In this document: one piece after another, positions 24,715-34,282 of the stretch
How positions within the stretch are numbered: position 1 is the stretch's first letter
Layout of the letters: every line of letters starts with the position of its first letter
Origin: Dicaeum eximium
Lineage: Eukaryota; Chordata; Aves; Passeriformes; Dicaeidae
DNA length: 64,000 nucleotides
NCBI GenBank assembly: GCA_013396995.1
Contig: VWZP01010964.1
Span: 478,345 to 542,344, forward strand
Direction of reading: 5' to 3'
Translations under genes and position numbers: made by a program
Notes under the pieces: generated by a model
The model's input: only the letters and a program-made list of their open reading frames with translations
Told to the model about the DNA's origin: nothing
Database searches by the model: none

Positions 24715-27700
24715 GGTCGCGGGCTCGGTGATGGAGGGGTTTTGTGCCAGCTCCCCCTTTCCACTCACTGTCACCTCTTGCTGGCAGGGCTGGCTTCACC
24801 TCAGGAAGTCCTTGCCCCTCTCTGCACAGATCTCTCACCAGCAGCTGCCAAAGAGCCTCTGCCACAGCAGCACCTGGAGCCTCAGCCCAGCAGCTGCTTC
24901 TGCGCCGAGCCCCAAACCCAAGAGTGCCCAGCCCTGCACCAGGGCAGCAGCCCTGTGCTCTTCTCCAGCACTTCACAGGGTACCCTAAATCCCCTTTAGA
25001 AAAATAAAACCAAGAAAACTCACTGATTTTTAATTTCTTCAGATTTCTTAATATTTCACCACCCAGTTATTCCTCCTTCTTTTAATCTACTTCTATCCTG
25101 ACAAAAAATTACAAATGTAGGACCACGGCCTTAAACCTAAAAGCAGGAAAGCATGAATTTTGGCTGGTTTTTTTCCCCATTGAAACAAAAAAAGCATTCA
25201 AAACAAGGAAAAGATGCAGATTGATCTGTAGGGTTGTTTTTTTCAGCAGAATTTATAGCAGGAGGTGTTTTTCCCTGAAAAATGCTGAACATCAGACCAA
25301 CCCAACATAAGGCAGAGATGTGAGGCATCACAGAAAGCTTTGAAATCAAGAGCAAGAAACCTCAAACAAATTTGTGGCTGAAAAACCACAAAAATGGGGA
25401 AATTCTGCTGGGGCTCTCCACCTCAGAGCATGTGCTGCTTCGGTAGCTGTGACAGCATGTGGCTCATACACAGAAATATTTAAATGATAAAATATCAGAA
25501 TGACTTTGAAATGTCTGTGAGGAAGAGGTTTGGAGCACTTGGGATTTAGAATTCAAAGACAGCTACATGAGGTGAAATTACAGAGATGAACTGGTGTCAG
25601 CAGACTTCAATATTTTCATGTTTGGGAAAAAAATAGAAATTATTATTTTTATTTATTTGCTGCCCTCTTGGCTGCCAAGTGAGATTCTGTTTTCTTTAAT
25701 GTCCCCCTCATGCAGATACTTGTAGTCCTTACCATGCTCCAGCATCTGCCCAGAAAAGGGAATCTCACATGGGAGCACTGGGAAACCTCCCCCAGGTTGA
25801 GCTGGCAGAAGAATGGGAAAAACAATATTGCATCTTGTACACTGTGAGCTTTTGTACCAGATTTTTCCACGCTGCTGTAACACATCCTCTCCCCATTTCT
25901 GTTTAAATTAATTTCCTGCTCAAAGCGGGTTGCTAGCTGCAAAACCCTTGCCACAAAAGGCTCATCTGCTAAACTTTAGGGTGGGCTGAATTGCTCCTTG
26001 ACTCTTTCCTGGCAGGAGAAGGCAATTTTAGTGTTTTCAAACCCATTCCAGTGCTTTTAAGCTCTTGTTTTCAGAGCTGAGCCCCTGATGTGGGTTGCAG
26101 CAACACTTGCCTCTGCTGTCCTCACCTTCTGCTCATCTGTCCCATTTTGTTTCACATCACCCCGAGACTGGGCCCTCCCTTGAATGAGGTGAAACACTTC
26201 TTTTTTTTGAGGTGGAGGGGCAGGGAGTGCTTGTTATGAGAAATGCCACTGTGAGTGAATTTTCCCTGCATCCCTGTGGTGAAGTCTGTGAGCTGAGCCC
26301 AAATCCCCCAGCTGCTGCAATGGCTGCATCCCTCTTTTCCCACTGCTGCTCTCACCTGGAGCAACTTCTGGCTTCCTGGCCAGGGCAGGAATTTTTCCCA
26401 GAGGTGGTTTTTGCCATCATTACAACTTTGGATATGGGGGTGTTACACTGGGATGACTCCCTAGGACATTATAGCAGCTTTAGAGAAAGCAGAAGAAATA
26501 TATGAAATGTAAAAGCATAGTGTACTGGAACATGGATTAAATGTAATTTTAAAAAAATTGCTGTTTATACACGGTGGAGCTGTTTACCAGTGGCCAAGCT
26601 GTTCTCAGGACTGGCTGTTGCTCCTACAAGAAAACATTTTGGAGGAGGGATACCTTTGTCTGGCAGCGTATCTCTGACAAAAACCAAAGCACTGTGTGGA
26701 CGTGCAGGAGACAGCTGCTGTTTGCAACATCCCCACATTGTTTGGGGATGCTATCCTGGGAAGAAAATGGGAGGAAAGAAGGGTGTAAGTTGATCTTATC
26801 TGTTCACACAACCAAGATTTGTTGGTGACCTTGCTGAGGAATAGCAGCTCCTAATCACCAGTGTTTGGATCACAACTGGGCCACGCTGGGGAGGAATTCA
26901 AAAATCGTTGAATTTTGGTGTATTTGTACTATGTAGCTGCACAATTTCCAGGGGAATTTTATCCTTTTTCTGAAATTAAAGACAACCACCCCTGCCCCCA
27001 GCCCAGCTAGGTTCCCTGTGAACCCACCCTAGTGGGAAACAGCCCCTCTTCTTTTTTCCAGCCTGCATCCTGCACGCCTCACCATGCTGAGATTAATTTC
27101 TGGTGCTTTCACCAGCTTTTCTGCATTTTTTACTCTTTCTTTCCCCCCTCTTATGAATTTCCTACAATGAAGTGTTTGTTTTGGGGGGCTGGAGCAAAAC
27201 ATTGGTGTAGAAGAACAGGGTTTAGATCCAAGAAGCAAGACCTGGCTGGGATTTAATCTCTGTTAAACTCCCATGCTGCAGAGGAGGTTAATTGCAGCTA
27301 GGCTGTAAATGCCAGGCTAGAGGAAACAGCTACCATAAAAATAGAGAAAAATTCAATCTCTCTGTGCTTTTGAGACTAAAAGGATTGATTTTGGGGGTCA
27401 GGGAAGGCTTCTCAGTCTCCAGGCCAGTCCAATACAAGCCAGTACTGCAGTATCTAGAAATAGGGGCTGCTCTGGGGGTAAAGGGGGTGCAGGACCGAAA
27501 CTCCCTGGGGCTCCAGCGGCCGTGAACACATTTTTTCCTTTTAAAATTTTTAAAAAATGGTTTTATTCTAGTGGAGGGTTTAGCTTCTGGAGTATTTCAT
27601 TAGAGGTAAAAGCAGTAATGCAAATGATAGCATTTTCACTGAGTGAGACGATTAGTACCCTTTTTTGAGTGTAATAGCAGAAAAAAAGCAACACCAAAAC

Positions 27701-28350
27701 AAATGGGTCAAATTTTCTAAACTTCTCCCAGCTAAGATATGGTTTGTATGGTGAAGTTTGGGGGGGTCCATCTGCTTTTGCAGGTGCAGATTTACAGCTG
27801 CAATTCAGCTGATGCAATATCACAGCTGAGGCTCCTGACACCTCAGCTGATGCAATATCACAGCTGAGGCTCCTGACACCTCATGGGGTAACCCCAAGGT
27901 CCGTGTCAGTGTATGATGAGCTGGGCTGTGGTCTGGAAAAAATGCTGCTTTTAAAGACCAGATGCCAAAATGGATCTAAATGATGATTTGTGTGAATTTT
28001 CTCGTCATTTCATCCCTCCCTGGCAAATTGATCTGTGTTTGGGGGGTGGTTTGTTGGGACTGTTTGTTACAGGTGTTAGGTGTGAGCTTCATGTATGATC
28101 TCCTCACAACCCCCAGGTGCTAATGGAGTGTGCAATAAATGAGGGGGCCAAGGGGGGATTTGGAAGGATGGACGGTCAGAAGACAGGCTCCAGCTCTCCC
28201 TCTTCAGGACATTTGGTGCAAGCAGAAGTTTAGTGTGAGCCATGCCTAATCGTGGACCTCCCCAAACAGATAAGGGGCAGTGCAGGTGCTGCCGTGTGAT
28301 CTCAGCTTCCCTAATCAGTGTTGAAGAGGATAAGGAAAAGACAAGGAAAG
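24715..28350. other. Stretch between CD8B and the provirus; no gene recognised
   Basis: This lies upstream of CD8B (minus strand), so it should include the CD8B promoter. I see no clear TATA box. A perfect 38-base duplication at 27805-27883 is listed separately. Open frames are short, and no other repeat was identified. Confidence 0.5.
27805..27883. repeat. Perfect 38-base tandem duplication
   Basis: The unit beginning TCAGCTGATGCAATATCACA occurs at 27805-27842 and again at 27843-27880, followed by the first three bases of a third copy. Perfect identity suggests a recent duplication. It contains CAGCTG E-boxes and lies about 500 bases before the provirus. Confidence 0.9.
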
Positions 28351-28440
28351 TGTCCTTGGGCAGGCAGCACATGGAGGAGGAAAAGCCACCAAGGAAGTAA
28401 ACACAGGTGTCATCAGCCCCAAACAACGACCTGCCATGGC

Positions 28441-28448
28441 TATAAAAA
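28441..28448 (+). promoter_or_regulatory. TATA box of the provirus
   Basis: TATAAAAA lies upstream of the shared R-like segment. The 3' LTR has TAAAAG here after loss of bases, so only the 5' copy keeps a good TATA box. Confidence 0.6.
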
Positions 28449-28561
28449 TCACCAGGCTGAGACTTCGTTACCACCTTTACCTTAAAGGTGCCAGATCTGC
28501 TGGACCTCTGCAGAGACCATCTCCAAACTCCTGGGACTGCCGGAACATTCAGCTGAGGATT

Positions 28562-28563
28562 GG
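28562..28563 (+). other. Candidate retroviral splice donor in the leader
   Basis: GGATTG|GTGAGATC fits a donor consensus. The surrounding 16-base block is identical in the 3' LTR and is the best conserved part of the pair. A donor inside the R region is known in some retroviruses, for example spumaviruses. It could pair with the acceptor before env at 34272. Confidence 0.5.
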
Positions 28564-28804
28564 TGAGATCTTATTCTTGGGGTCCTACTCCATCTCTCCT
28601 TTCCTTCACCCGCTCCCGCATCCCTTCCCCGTTCCCTCCCAGGAGCCGGCGGCTCGGCCGCGGTCTCCTGTTCCCACTTTCCCTTCCCTCGTGCCCAGGC
28701 TCGCTGTCCCCCCGGGGGTTTTTTGGAGGGGTGGGTTGTGGAGTTGTGGGGTTGCAGCCTTGCTGTGTGGAGGGGTTCAGGGGGTTGTCAGCGCTGGTGT
28801 GTTA

Positions 28805-28838
28805 CGGTAGTTTTGCCGTAGTGTTTGCGGTAGCTTTG
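28805..28838 (+). repeat. Three 11-12 base direct repeats before gag
   Basis: CGGTAGTTTTG, CGTAGTGTTTG and CGGTAGCTTTG follow each other, ending about 35 bases before the gag ATG. They lie in a GC- and CpG-rich leader (from about 28600) that contrasts with the surroundings. Confidence 0.6.
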
Positions 28839-28872
28839 AGACTGAGCCAGCTCAGGTCTCGTCCCCTTCACT

Positions 28873-30570
28873 ATGATGAGCGACATCGTTAGCAGTTGGA
28901 AGCTGGAGCAGTTTGTGCTCCAGAAGTGTCTCCCCCCAATTTGGTCACCAGGGTCTTTCCAGGGCCCGGATGCGTACCAGCAGCTGTGCCAGCAGTGGGA
29001 GAGCTGGTCCGAGGAGAACAAAAAGCCCAAACCCACTAACAAGTGTAAGAAGCGAGCGGCTTTGCAGGGTTTGCTGATGGTAGGCAGAGAGCTGTCTAAA
29101 TTGCTGAAGGAGGCTCTTGAGAATGTGCAGACCTTGGAGCAGGCCAAGGATGAGCTCAAAGTGCAGGTGGACAACCTGCGGGCAGAGGTGCAGGGTTTGT
29201 GCGGGGACTCTCTGCGGAGCGCGGTGGAGATCACCCGGCTGGAAAGCAAGCTGGGCTATGAGAAGCTGAAAACGGAGGAGCTGAAGAAGGAGGTTGGCAA
29301 GTGGATTGGGGAGACCCACGACGCGCAGAGCGCGGTGCGGGCGGTCCTGCAGGACGTCCAGCGGGATCGGGGCACTGGCCCCGATCACAAGGTGTGCCAT
29401 GCCAAGATCCAGGAGCTGGAGGCAGAGCTGGGGGTGTCAAGGGGCATTGTGGCTGCCATTAAAGGCAAGAGGACCCCGATGGGGAACGGTGAGGGGGAGG
29501 ACTCCCTGGACCTGCACCCACCCCACTACGATTATGAGGATGATGTGTGGGGTGCAAACGGCCCCACCAGGCCGTCCCCCTATGCTCCTCTGCGGGAGGA
29601 GGTGTGCCAGCTGCAAGTAGGGGAGGTAGAGGCCTCCAAAGATAAAAAAGTCCCCCACGATGAGCCAGTCAACCATGTCCCACTCCAGCCCATAGACACC
29701 AACAGGGCTGTGCTCTGGTTTACCCCTGAGCAGCTTAAGACAGTGGGGAAGATGCTGGGGCCACTGACAAAGGAGACAGCAATTAACTGGCTGTCCAGGG
29801 TCCAGCGTCTGCCCAAGTGCCAGAGCGGCAACTTTGTGAGTGACCTGATAGACATTGTGAGGAAGTGCATGAAACCAGATGATTTTGCGTCACTGCCAGG
29901 GGATGTGCAGATGGGCAATGTCCAGGATATTGGGGACATCCAGCTGGCCGTGCTGAAGGTGTTCTTCCCAGAGGTCAACCCCTTAGTGCTTTTCCACCAG
30001 GAGAAGCAAAACCCTGAGGATAGGCCCGATGCCTATGTTAACCGTAAAAAGATGCTCTACCAGATGGCTGGGCTGCCTGGCTCAAAGGACTCCCCCCCTG
30101 ATTTTGACAGGCCTGAATTCAAGGAGCCGCTGGTGGTGGGGCTGACACCCCCACTGCGGGTGATTGCTGGTGGGGATGCAGCCAAAAAGCCTCTGTCAGA
30201 GCTGGAGCAGATCCTGAACCAGAATTTTGAGCTGCAAAAGCAGGCATTCCCGGGGTACATGTTGGGGGGGAAGAAAGGGAAAACCTTGGCCATGTCTTTC
30301 CAAAATGGAGGGATGAGAAAAATGCAAGGAGATAACCGGAAAGATCCCGATGGCAAGGGGGGGTTGGGGAAGGAGAACCAGCAAGGGCTGAGGTTTCAGA
30401 AGTCTAACCCTTGGCGCGCTGAGCTGAGGAAGCGCTTGATAAAATACGAGAAACAGGAGGACATTGATGGCTTGCCGGATGCGGAGCTCTTCCAAAAACT
30501 GGCCCTGCATGAGGCCAAAAAGCACAGCAGCTCCCACCTGATTGACCCAGGGTCTAAGGCTCAGCAATAG
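28873..30570 (+). CDS. gag: Retroviral Gag polyprotein, intact ORF (565 aa)
   Basis: Gag builds the virus core. The ORF starts MMSD at 28873; a second ATG follows at once, and both have A at -3. Residues about 75-190 are rich in E, K, L and heptad-like, predicting a long coiled coil. PPHY at residues 216-219 is a PPxY late-domain motif (binds NEDD4-type ligases for budding). Residues about 280-400 resemble a capsid, with FTPEQLKTVG and a major-homology-like stretch around QEKQNPEDRPDAYV. The C-terminal part is basic and Gly/Lys-rich but has no CCHC zinc knuckle, unlike most retroviral nucleocapsids. The ORF ends in UAG, with pol continuing in the same frame. No frameshift or internal stop is present, which is unusual for a provirus with such diverged LTRs. 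Confidence 0.85.
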   Translation: MMSDIVSSWKLEQFVLQKCLPPIWSPGSFQGPDAYQQLCQQWESWSEENKKPKPTNKCKKRAALQGLLMVGRELSKLLKEALENVQTLEQAKDELKVQVDNLRAEVQGLCGDSLRSAVEITRLESKLGYEKLKTEELKKEVGKWIGETHDAQSAVRAVLQDVQRDRGTGPDHKVCHAKIQELEAELGVSRGIVAAIKGKRTPMGNGEGEDSLDLHPPHYDYEDDVWGANGPTRPSPYAPLREEVCQLQVGEVEASKDKKVPHDEPVNHVPLQPIDTNRAVLWFTPEQLKTVGKMLGPLTKETAINWLSRVQRLPKCQSGNFVSDLIDIVRKCMKPDDFASLPGDVQMGNVQDIGDIQLAVLKVFFPEVNPLVLFHQEKQNPEDRPDAYVNRKKMLYQMAGLPGSKDSPPDFDRPEFKEPLVVGLTPPLRVIAGGDAAKKPLSELEQILNQNFELQKQAFPGYMLGGKKGKTLAMSFQNGGMRKMQGDNRKDPDGKGGLGKENQQGLRFQKSNPWRAELRKRLIKYEKQEDIDGLPDAELFQKLALHEAKKHSSSHLIDPGSKAQQ

Positions 30571-30632
30571 GGCTGCCAGGCACCCGCATCGCCCCTTTTT
30601 GTGGCACCGATTAAGACCGATTTATGGGGGCG
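30568..30632 (+). promoter_or_regulatory. Candidate gag-pol stop-codon readthrough signal
   Basis: UAG (30568-30570) is followed by GGC, and the frame stays open into pol. Gammaretroviruses make Gag-Pol by reading through a UAG followed by G with a downstream RNA fold. Here CGCCCC (30590-30595) can pair with GGGGCG (30627-30632), leaving a 31-base loop. A pseudoknot is possible but not established. Confidence 0.5.
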
Positions 30633-33600
30633 CCTGATAGTTGATACAACTATTGGAGGAGGGGTGCTTGGACAAGTGATGTTAATTGATACTGGTGCCT
30701 CTTATTCAATTCTGAATATGGCCCCCGGCAGAGCCGGGATCTTCCAAACCTCTGAAATTATTGAACTGACAGGGCCGAACGGCCAGAAATCCTCAGTGCC
30801 CTTCACAGGGCCCATACCCTTTGAAATTGGGGCTGCCAAAGGGTCTGAAAAATTTGGGAAAATGGAAATGAAAGCAAAGCCAGGAATTTTAGCCATCTCT
30901 GCACTGACAGCGATGGGGGTGGTGGTGGACCTGGCAAACCAAGCATTGCTGCACTGCCCACAAATTGATTTGCCCGTCATCCCGGCAAGCCACAGGGTGA
31001 TGTCAGTGAAAGCCCCTGAGGTCCTGGTCCACCCTGAGTGGGAGCCCCGGGTGAAACGGGTCACAGAGCAGTTCCCCCAGGTCTGGGCAAGGAGCAAGCT
31101 GGACTGTGGGCAGGTTGATGGCGCTGTGTCAATCAAAGGGCCGGATCCGCCTCCTCAGCCTCAGCCCTGGTACCCGGCTGAGGCTGAGGACAGCTTGTGG
31201 GACACAGTCAAAACCTTGCTGGATCAGGGCGTGCTGGTGGAGCAGCAGAGCACCAGCAATGCCCCAGTGTGGCCCCTGAGGAAAGCTGATGGGAAAACGT
31301 GGAAGCTGACAGTTGATTTCAGCACCCTGAACCAAGTTACCCCAATGCAGACCTCCACGGTGGTCAAGTATCCCAACACCATGGCAGCCATCTCCCGGGG
31401 GTCCGAGTGGTTCTCGGTGCTCAGCCTGACCAGCCCATCATTTGCCATCCCCTTGCACCCCGAATCCTGGCACAAGTTTGCCTTCATGATTCGAGGACGG
31501 CAATTTGTTTTCACCAGAGTCCCTCCAGGTTTCCACAGTGCCTCTGCCATCTGCCATGCCCGTGTGGTGAGGATGTGGGAGCAGGTCAGCCACCGGGAGA
31601 GCGTGCTGTCCTGTGCTGGTGATATCCTCATCCACACCCAGACAAAGGAGAAGAACCTGGAGGTGCTGGCAGAGGTGCTGGGGGCTGTCCAGAAGACAGG
31701 CTTCAGGATCAGCCCCACAAAGGCCCAGCTGTGCTGGAAGGAGGTCTCCTTTGTGGGGGTGACCCTAGGGGAGGAAGGGCGCTCACTGGAAAAGCAGAGG
31801 GTTGAGCTAATACAGAAGATGTCAGCACCGTCTGATGTCACAACCCTGAGGTCCTTCCTGTCCCTCCTGAGGTTGTGCCGTGAGTTCATTGAGGGCTATG
31901 CAGAGAAAACAGCCCCCCTTTGCCACCTCCTGAAAAAGAACACCCCCTGGGAATGGGGGCCAGAGCAGGACGAGGCAGTGAAGACCTTAAAGGAGAGTGT
32001 GGCACGAGCCCCCATGCTGGCACATCCTCGGCGGGACAGACCCTATGTTCTGCAGCTGGCCAGCACGGGGATGGGGCTGCAGGCCACCCTGGGCCAGCAC
32101 CACAGTGCCAACCTGCTCCCTGTTGCCCACTCCTCGCGTCTCCTGACGCCAGTAGAGCAACAGTTCAGTGACTACGAGAGGGAGGTTTTAACCTTAACCT
32201 GGGCCCTGCAGCACTGGGAGTACCTGGTGGGGTCAGCCCCAGTGCTGCTGAGGACCTCCTGCACCCCTGTGAGGTACCTCTTGTTGGGAAAGGGGGATGA
32301 AGGTCCCCTGTGCTGCCCCAGGATGGCCAACTGGGCGCTGGCGCTGACCAACAAGGAGGTCCCCGGGGACCCCTCCCCTGGTGCCTACAGGGTGGTAATC
32401 AGTGCAGAGAGGGATGGGGAGGAGTCAGGAGTCTCCCTTACTGACCCCAAGCCACGGCGGGCACCCCTCTTTGAGAGCAGCCTCAGCCTGGAGGAGGCCA
32501 AGGAGAGAGGCTACGTTGTGTGGTTCGTAGATGGGTCCAACTTCCACGAGGAAGGGGTGCCCTACACGGGCTATGCCGCTGTCAACAGGGGCACCGGGGA
32601 GGTGGTGAAGGGGAGGTGCCTGCCGCACTCCATCCAGGCTGCCGAGCTGGTGGCCGTGATGGCTGCCCTGGAAAACACGCCCTCAGACCAGCCCCTGGCC
32701 ATATTTTCAGACTCGGGCTGGGTGGTGCGTGTGGCGCTGGAGTGGCTGCCCCTCTGGAGGGAGAGGGACATGCAGTCTGCTGATGGCAAGCCTGTCACCT
32801 ATGCCAAAAAGCTGCTGTACCTTGCAAGGCTGGCAGAGCAGAGGGCGTGCCCAGCGCAGATCATTAAGGTCAAGGCCCACAAGAAGGGAACAGAGGAAGC
32901 CAAGTGGAACAAGGAGGCAGATGCCAAAGCCAAGCAAGGTGCCAAGGAAGGGCTGATGTGGAAGGCCAGCAAGATATCAGAAAGTGGCCCAGTGTTGGTG
33001 GCTCCCAGCAGGCACTGGGAGAGTGTGGATCTGGTGGGCTTGCAGGCACAGGACCCCAGGCTCTGGGAGTTAGCGCAGGGCAGGGAGTACAAAGGGTGCA
33101 AGGTGTGGAAAGATGTCTCAGGGCTGATCCTGGCACGGAGGGAGGGGGCAGATTTCCCTGTCTGGGTGGTGCCTGAACTGGTCCGGACAGAGCTGGTGGC
33201 CCTGGCTCATGAGCAGGGGCATCTGGGGACAGACAAGACCATGGTGAGGCTGCAGGGGGCTGGGTGGTGGCCCGAAATGAGGGAGGATGTGGAGAGGTAT
33301 GTCAGCAACTGCCTGACGTGTGCAGCCAACAATCCCGATGCCAAAACAGCCAAAGCCGTCCTGGGCCACCAGAGGGTTTCTGGGCCATGGAGCAAGTTGC
33401 AGATGGGGTTTATTGGCCCTCTGCCCCAGACAGCCCAAGGCAATAAATACTGCCTAGTGGTCAGTGATATCTTCACCAAGTGGGTGGAAGCATTCCCAGC
33501 TCGAAACAACTCAGCCAGTGCAACTGCAAAGATCCTGGTAGAGCACATCTTCTCACAGTGGGGCATCCCAAAGGAGATCCACTCAGATCATGGCCAACGC

Positions 33601-34236
33601 TTCATCGGGGAAGTCACAAAAGGGGTGTGCCAGGCCCTGGGAATCAAGCAAAAGCTTCACATCACAGGGCATTTCCAGAAGCCAATCTCAGCAGAGGGGC
33701 CCGACCAACCACTGAAGACAGCACTGAGGAAGCTCGTGAGCCAGCAAAGGAAAGACTGGGATCATAAGCTCCCACTGACCTTGCTGGCACTGAGGGGGTC
33801 TCTGGCATCTCAAACACTTTCTCCCCCAAAATTTCCTCCTGCAAGAGACCCGAAGTTTCTGGAACACTGGTGGCAAGGAGGGGAGCCCCCGGATGAAATG
33901 CAGCCCCGCGTGCTGATGGACAGGTGGGTCCAGGACATGCTGAGGACGGTGTCAGCCACCTACCACCAACTCGCCTCAGTGCAGGAGACCAGCATCCCAA
34001 AGATGGATAAGCAGTTGGGAGTGCTACTGCGCCCCGTGGAGTGGAACACAGGGGACCTGGTAATTTACCGAGGGGTTAGGGAGAAGAACCAGGTGCTGGA
34101 ACCCCAGTGGATGGGGCCTGTTAGGGTTGTAAACAAGGCCAGCCCCTCTGTGTACCAGGTAGAAATCAGAAAAGGGGCAAAAAGGCAGGAGAAATGGTTC
34201 CATTCTTCACAATTAAAAGCATGGAAGGGAAACTAA
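30571..34236 (+). CDS. pol: Retroviral Pro-Pol polyprotein, intact ORF with inactivated RT and integrase motifs
   Basis: The frame is the same as gag, separated by UAG, and has no own ATG near its start. Numbering from 30601 (1211 residues): protease with DTGA at 30-33; reverse transcriptase about 165-470; RNase H about 635-790; integrase about 850-1130; and a C-terminal MLV-type integrase tail (about 1145-1205). Protease DTGA, RNase H acids D644, E682, D704 and D774, the integrase finger H870, H874, C904, C907, and the pair D996-x35-E1032 are present. In contrast, the RT motif A Asp is Ser (275), LPQG reads VPPG, YxDD reads CAGD (338-341), and the first integrase Asp is Gly (936). Reverse transcription and integration are therefore predicted dead although the ORF is unbroken. 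It ends 46 bases before the env ATG instead of overlapping it. Confidence 0.9.
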   Translation, partial: GCQAPASPLFVAPIKTDLWGRLIVDTTIGGGVLGQVMLIDTGASYSILNMAPGRAGIFQTSEIIELTGPNGQKSSVPFTGPIPFEIGAAKGSEKFGKMEMKAKPGILAISALTAMGVVVDLANQALLHCPQIDLPVIPASHRVMSVKAPEVLVHPEWEPRVKRVTEQFPQVWARSKLDCGQVDGAVSIKGPDPPPQPQPWYPAEAEDSLWDTVKTLLDQGVLVEQQSTSNAPVWPLRKADGKTWKLTVDFSTLNQVTPMQTSTVVKYPNTMAAISRGSEWFSVLSLTSPSFAIPLHPESWHKFAFMIRGRQFVFTRVPPGFHSASAICHARVVRMWEQVSHRESVLSCAGDILIHTQTKEKNLEVLAEVLGAVQKTGFRISPTKAQLCWKEVSFVGVTLGEEGRSLEKQRVELIQKMSAPSDVTTLRSFLSLLRLCREFIEGYAEKTAPLCHLLKKNTPWEWGPEQDEAVKTLKESVARAPMLAHPRRDRPYVLQLASTGMGLQATLGQHHSANLLPVAHSSRLLTPVEQQFSDYEREVLTLTWALQHWEYLVGSAPVLLRTSCTPVRYLLLGKGDEGPLCCPRMANWALALTNKEVPGDPSPGAYRVVISAERDGEESGVSLTDPKPRRAPLFESSLSLEEAKERGYVVWFVDGSNFHEEGVPYTGYAAVNRGTGEVVKGRCLPHSIQAAELVAVMAALENTPSDQPLAIFSDSGWVVRVALEWLPLWRERDMQSADGKPVTYAKKLLYLARLAEQRACPAQIIKVKAHKKGTEEAKWNKEADAKAKQGAKEGLMWKASKISESGPVLVAPSRHWESVDLVGLQAQDPRLWELAQGREYKGCKVWKDVSGLILARREGADFPVWVVPELVRTELVALAHEQGHLGTDKTMVRLQGAGWWPEMREDVERYVSNCLTCAANNPDAKTAKAVLGHQRVSGPWSKLQMGFIGPLPQTAQGNKYCLVVSDIFTKWVEAFPARNNSASATAKILVEHIFSQWGIPKEIHSDHGQRFIGEVTKGVCQALGIKQKLHITGHFQKPISAEGPDQPLKTALRKLVSQQRKDWDHKLPLTLLALRGSLASQTLSPPKFPPARDPKFLEHWWQGGEPPDEMQPRVLMDRWVQDMLRTVSATYHQLASVQETSIPKMDKQLGVLLRPVEWNTGDLVIYRGVREKNQVLEPQWMGPVRVVNKASPSVYQVEIRKGAKRQEKWFHSSQLKAWKGN

Positions 34237-34269
34237 CGGGGCTGGAGAGCCCGCCTTGCTTATGTTTTG

Positions 34270-34273
34270 CAGA
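34270..34273 (+). other. Candidate env splice acceptor
   Basis: A pyrimidine-rich run (CCGCCTTGCTTATGTTTTGCAG) ends at 34272, ten bases before the env ATG and just after the pol stop. It suits a spliced env mRNA joined to the leader donor at 28562. Confidence 0.6.
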
Positions 34274-34282
34274 TAAAGGAAA

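Larger units (their letters stand above)
28351..28666 (+). repeat. 5' LTR remnant with TATA box
   Basis: It is collinear with the 3' LTR. CATGG (28435 versus 37523), TGGACCT (28501 versus 37588) and GGATTGGTGAGATCTT (28557 versus 37644) are spaced 66 and 56 bases here against 65 and 56 there. TATAAAAA at 28441-28448 predicts transcription from about 28470. No AATAAA occurs at the position matching the 3' LTR signal. The 5' border at TGTCC (28351) and the 3' border are guesses. No primer-binding site was recognised. Confidence 0.65.

Noticed and set aside
28134..28139. AATAAA upstream of the provirus as the 5' LTR polyadenylation signal.
   Set aside because: It lies before the TATA box and outside the segment collinear with the 3' LTR.
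28585..28605. TGGGGTCC-like sequence after the 5' LTR block as a primer-binding site.
   Set aside because: It does not match any tRNA 3' end that I can name, and it falls inside the part still collinear with the 3' LTR.
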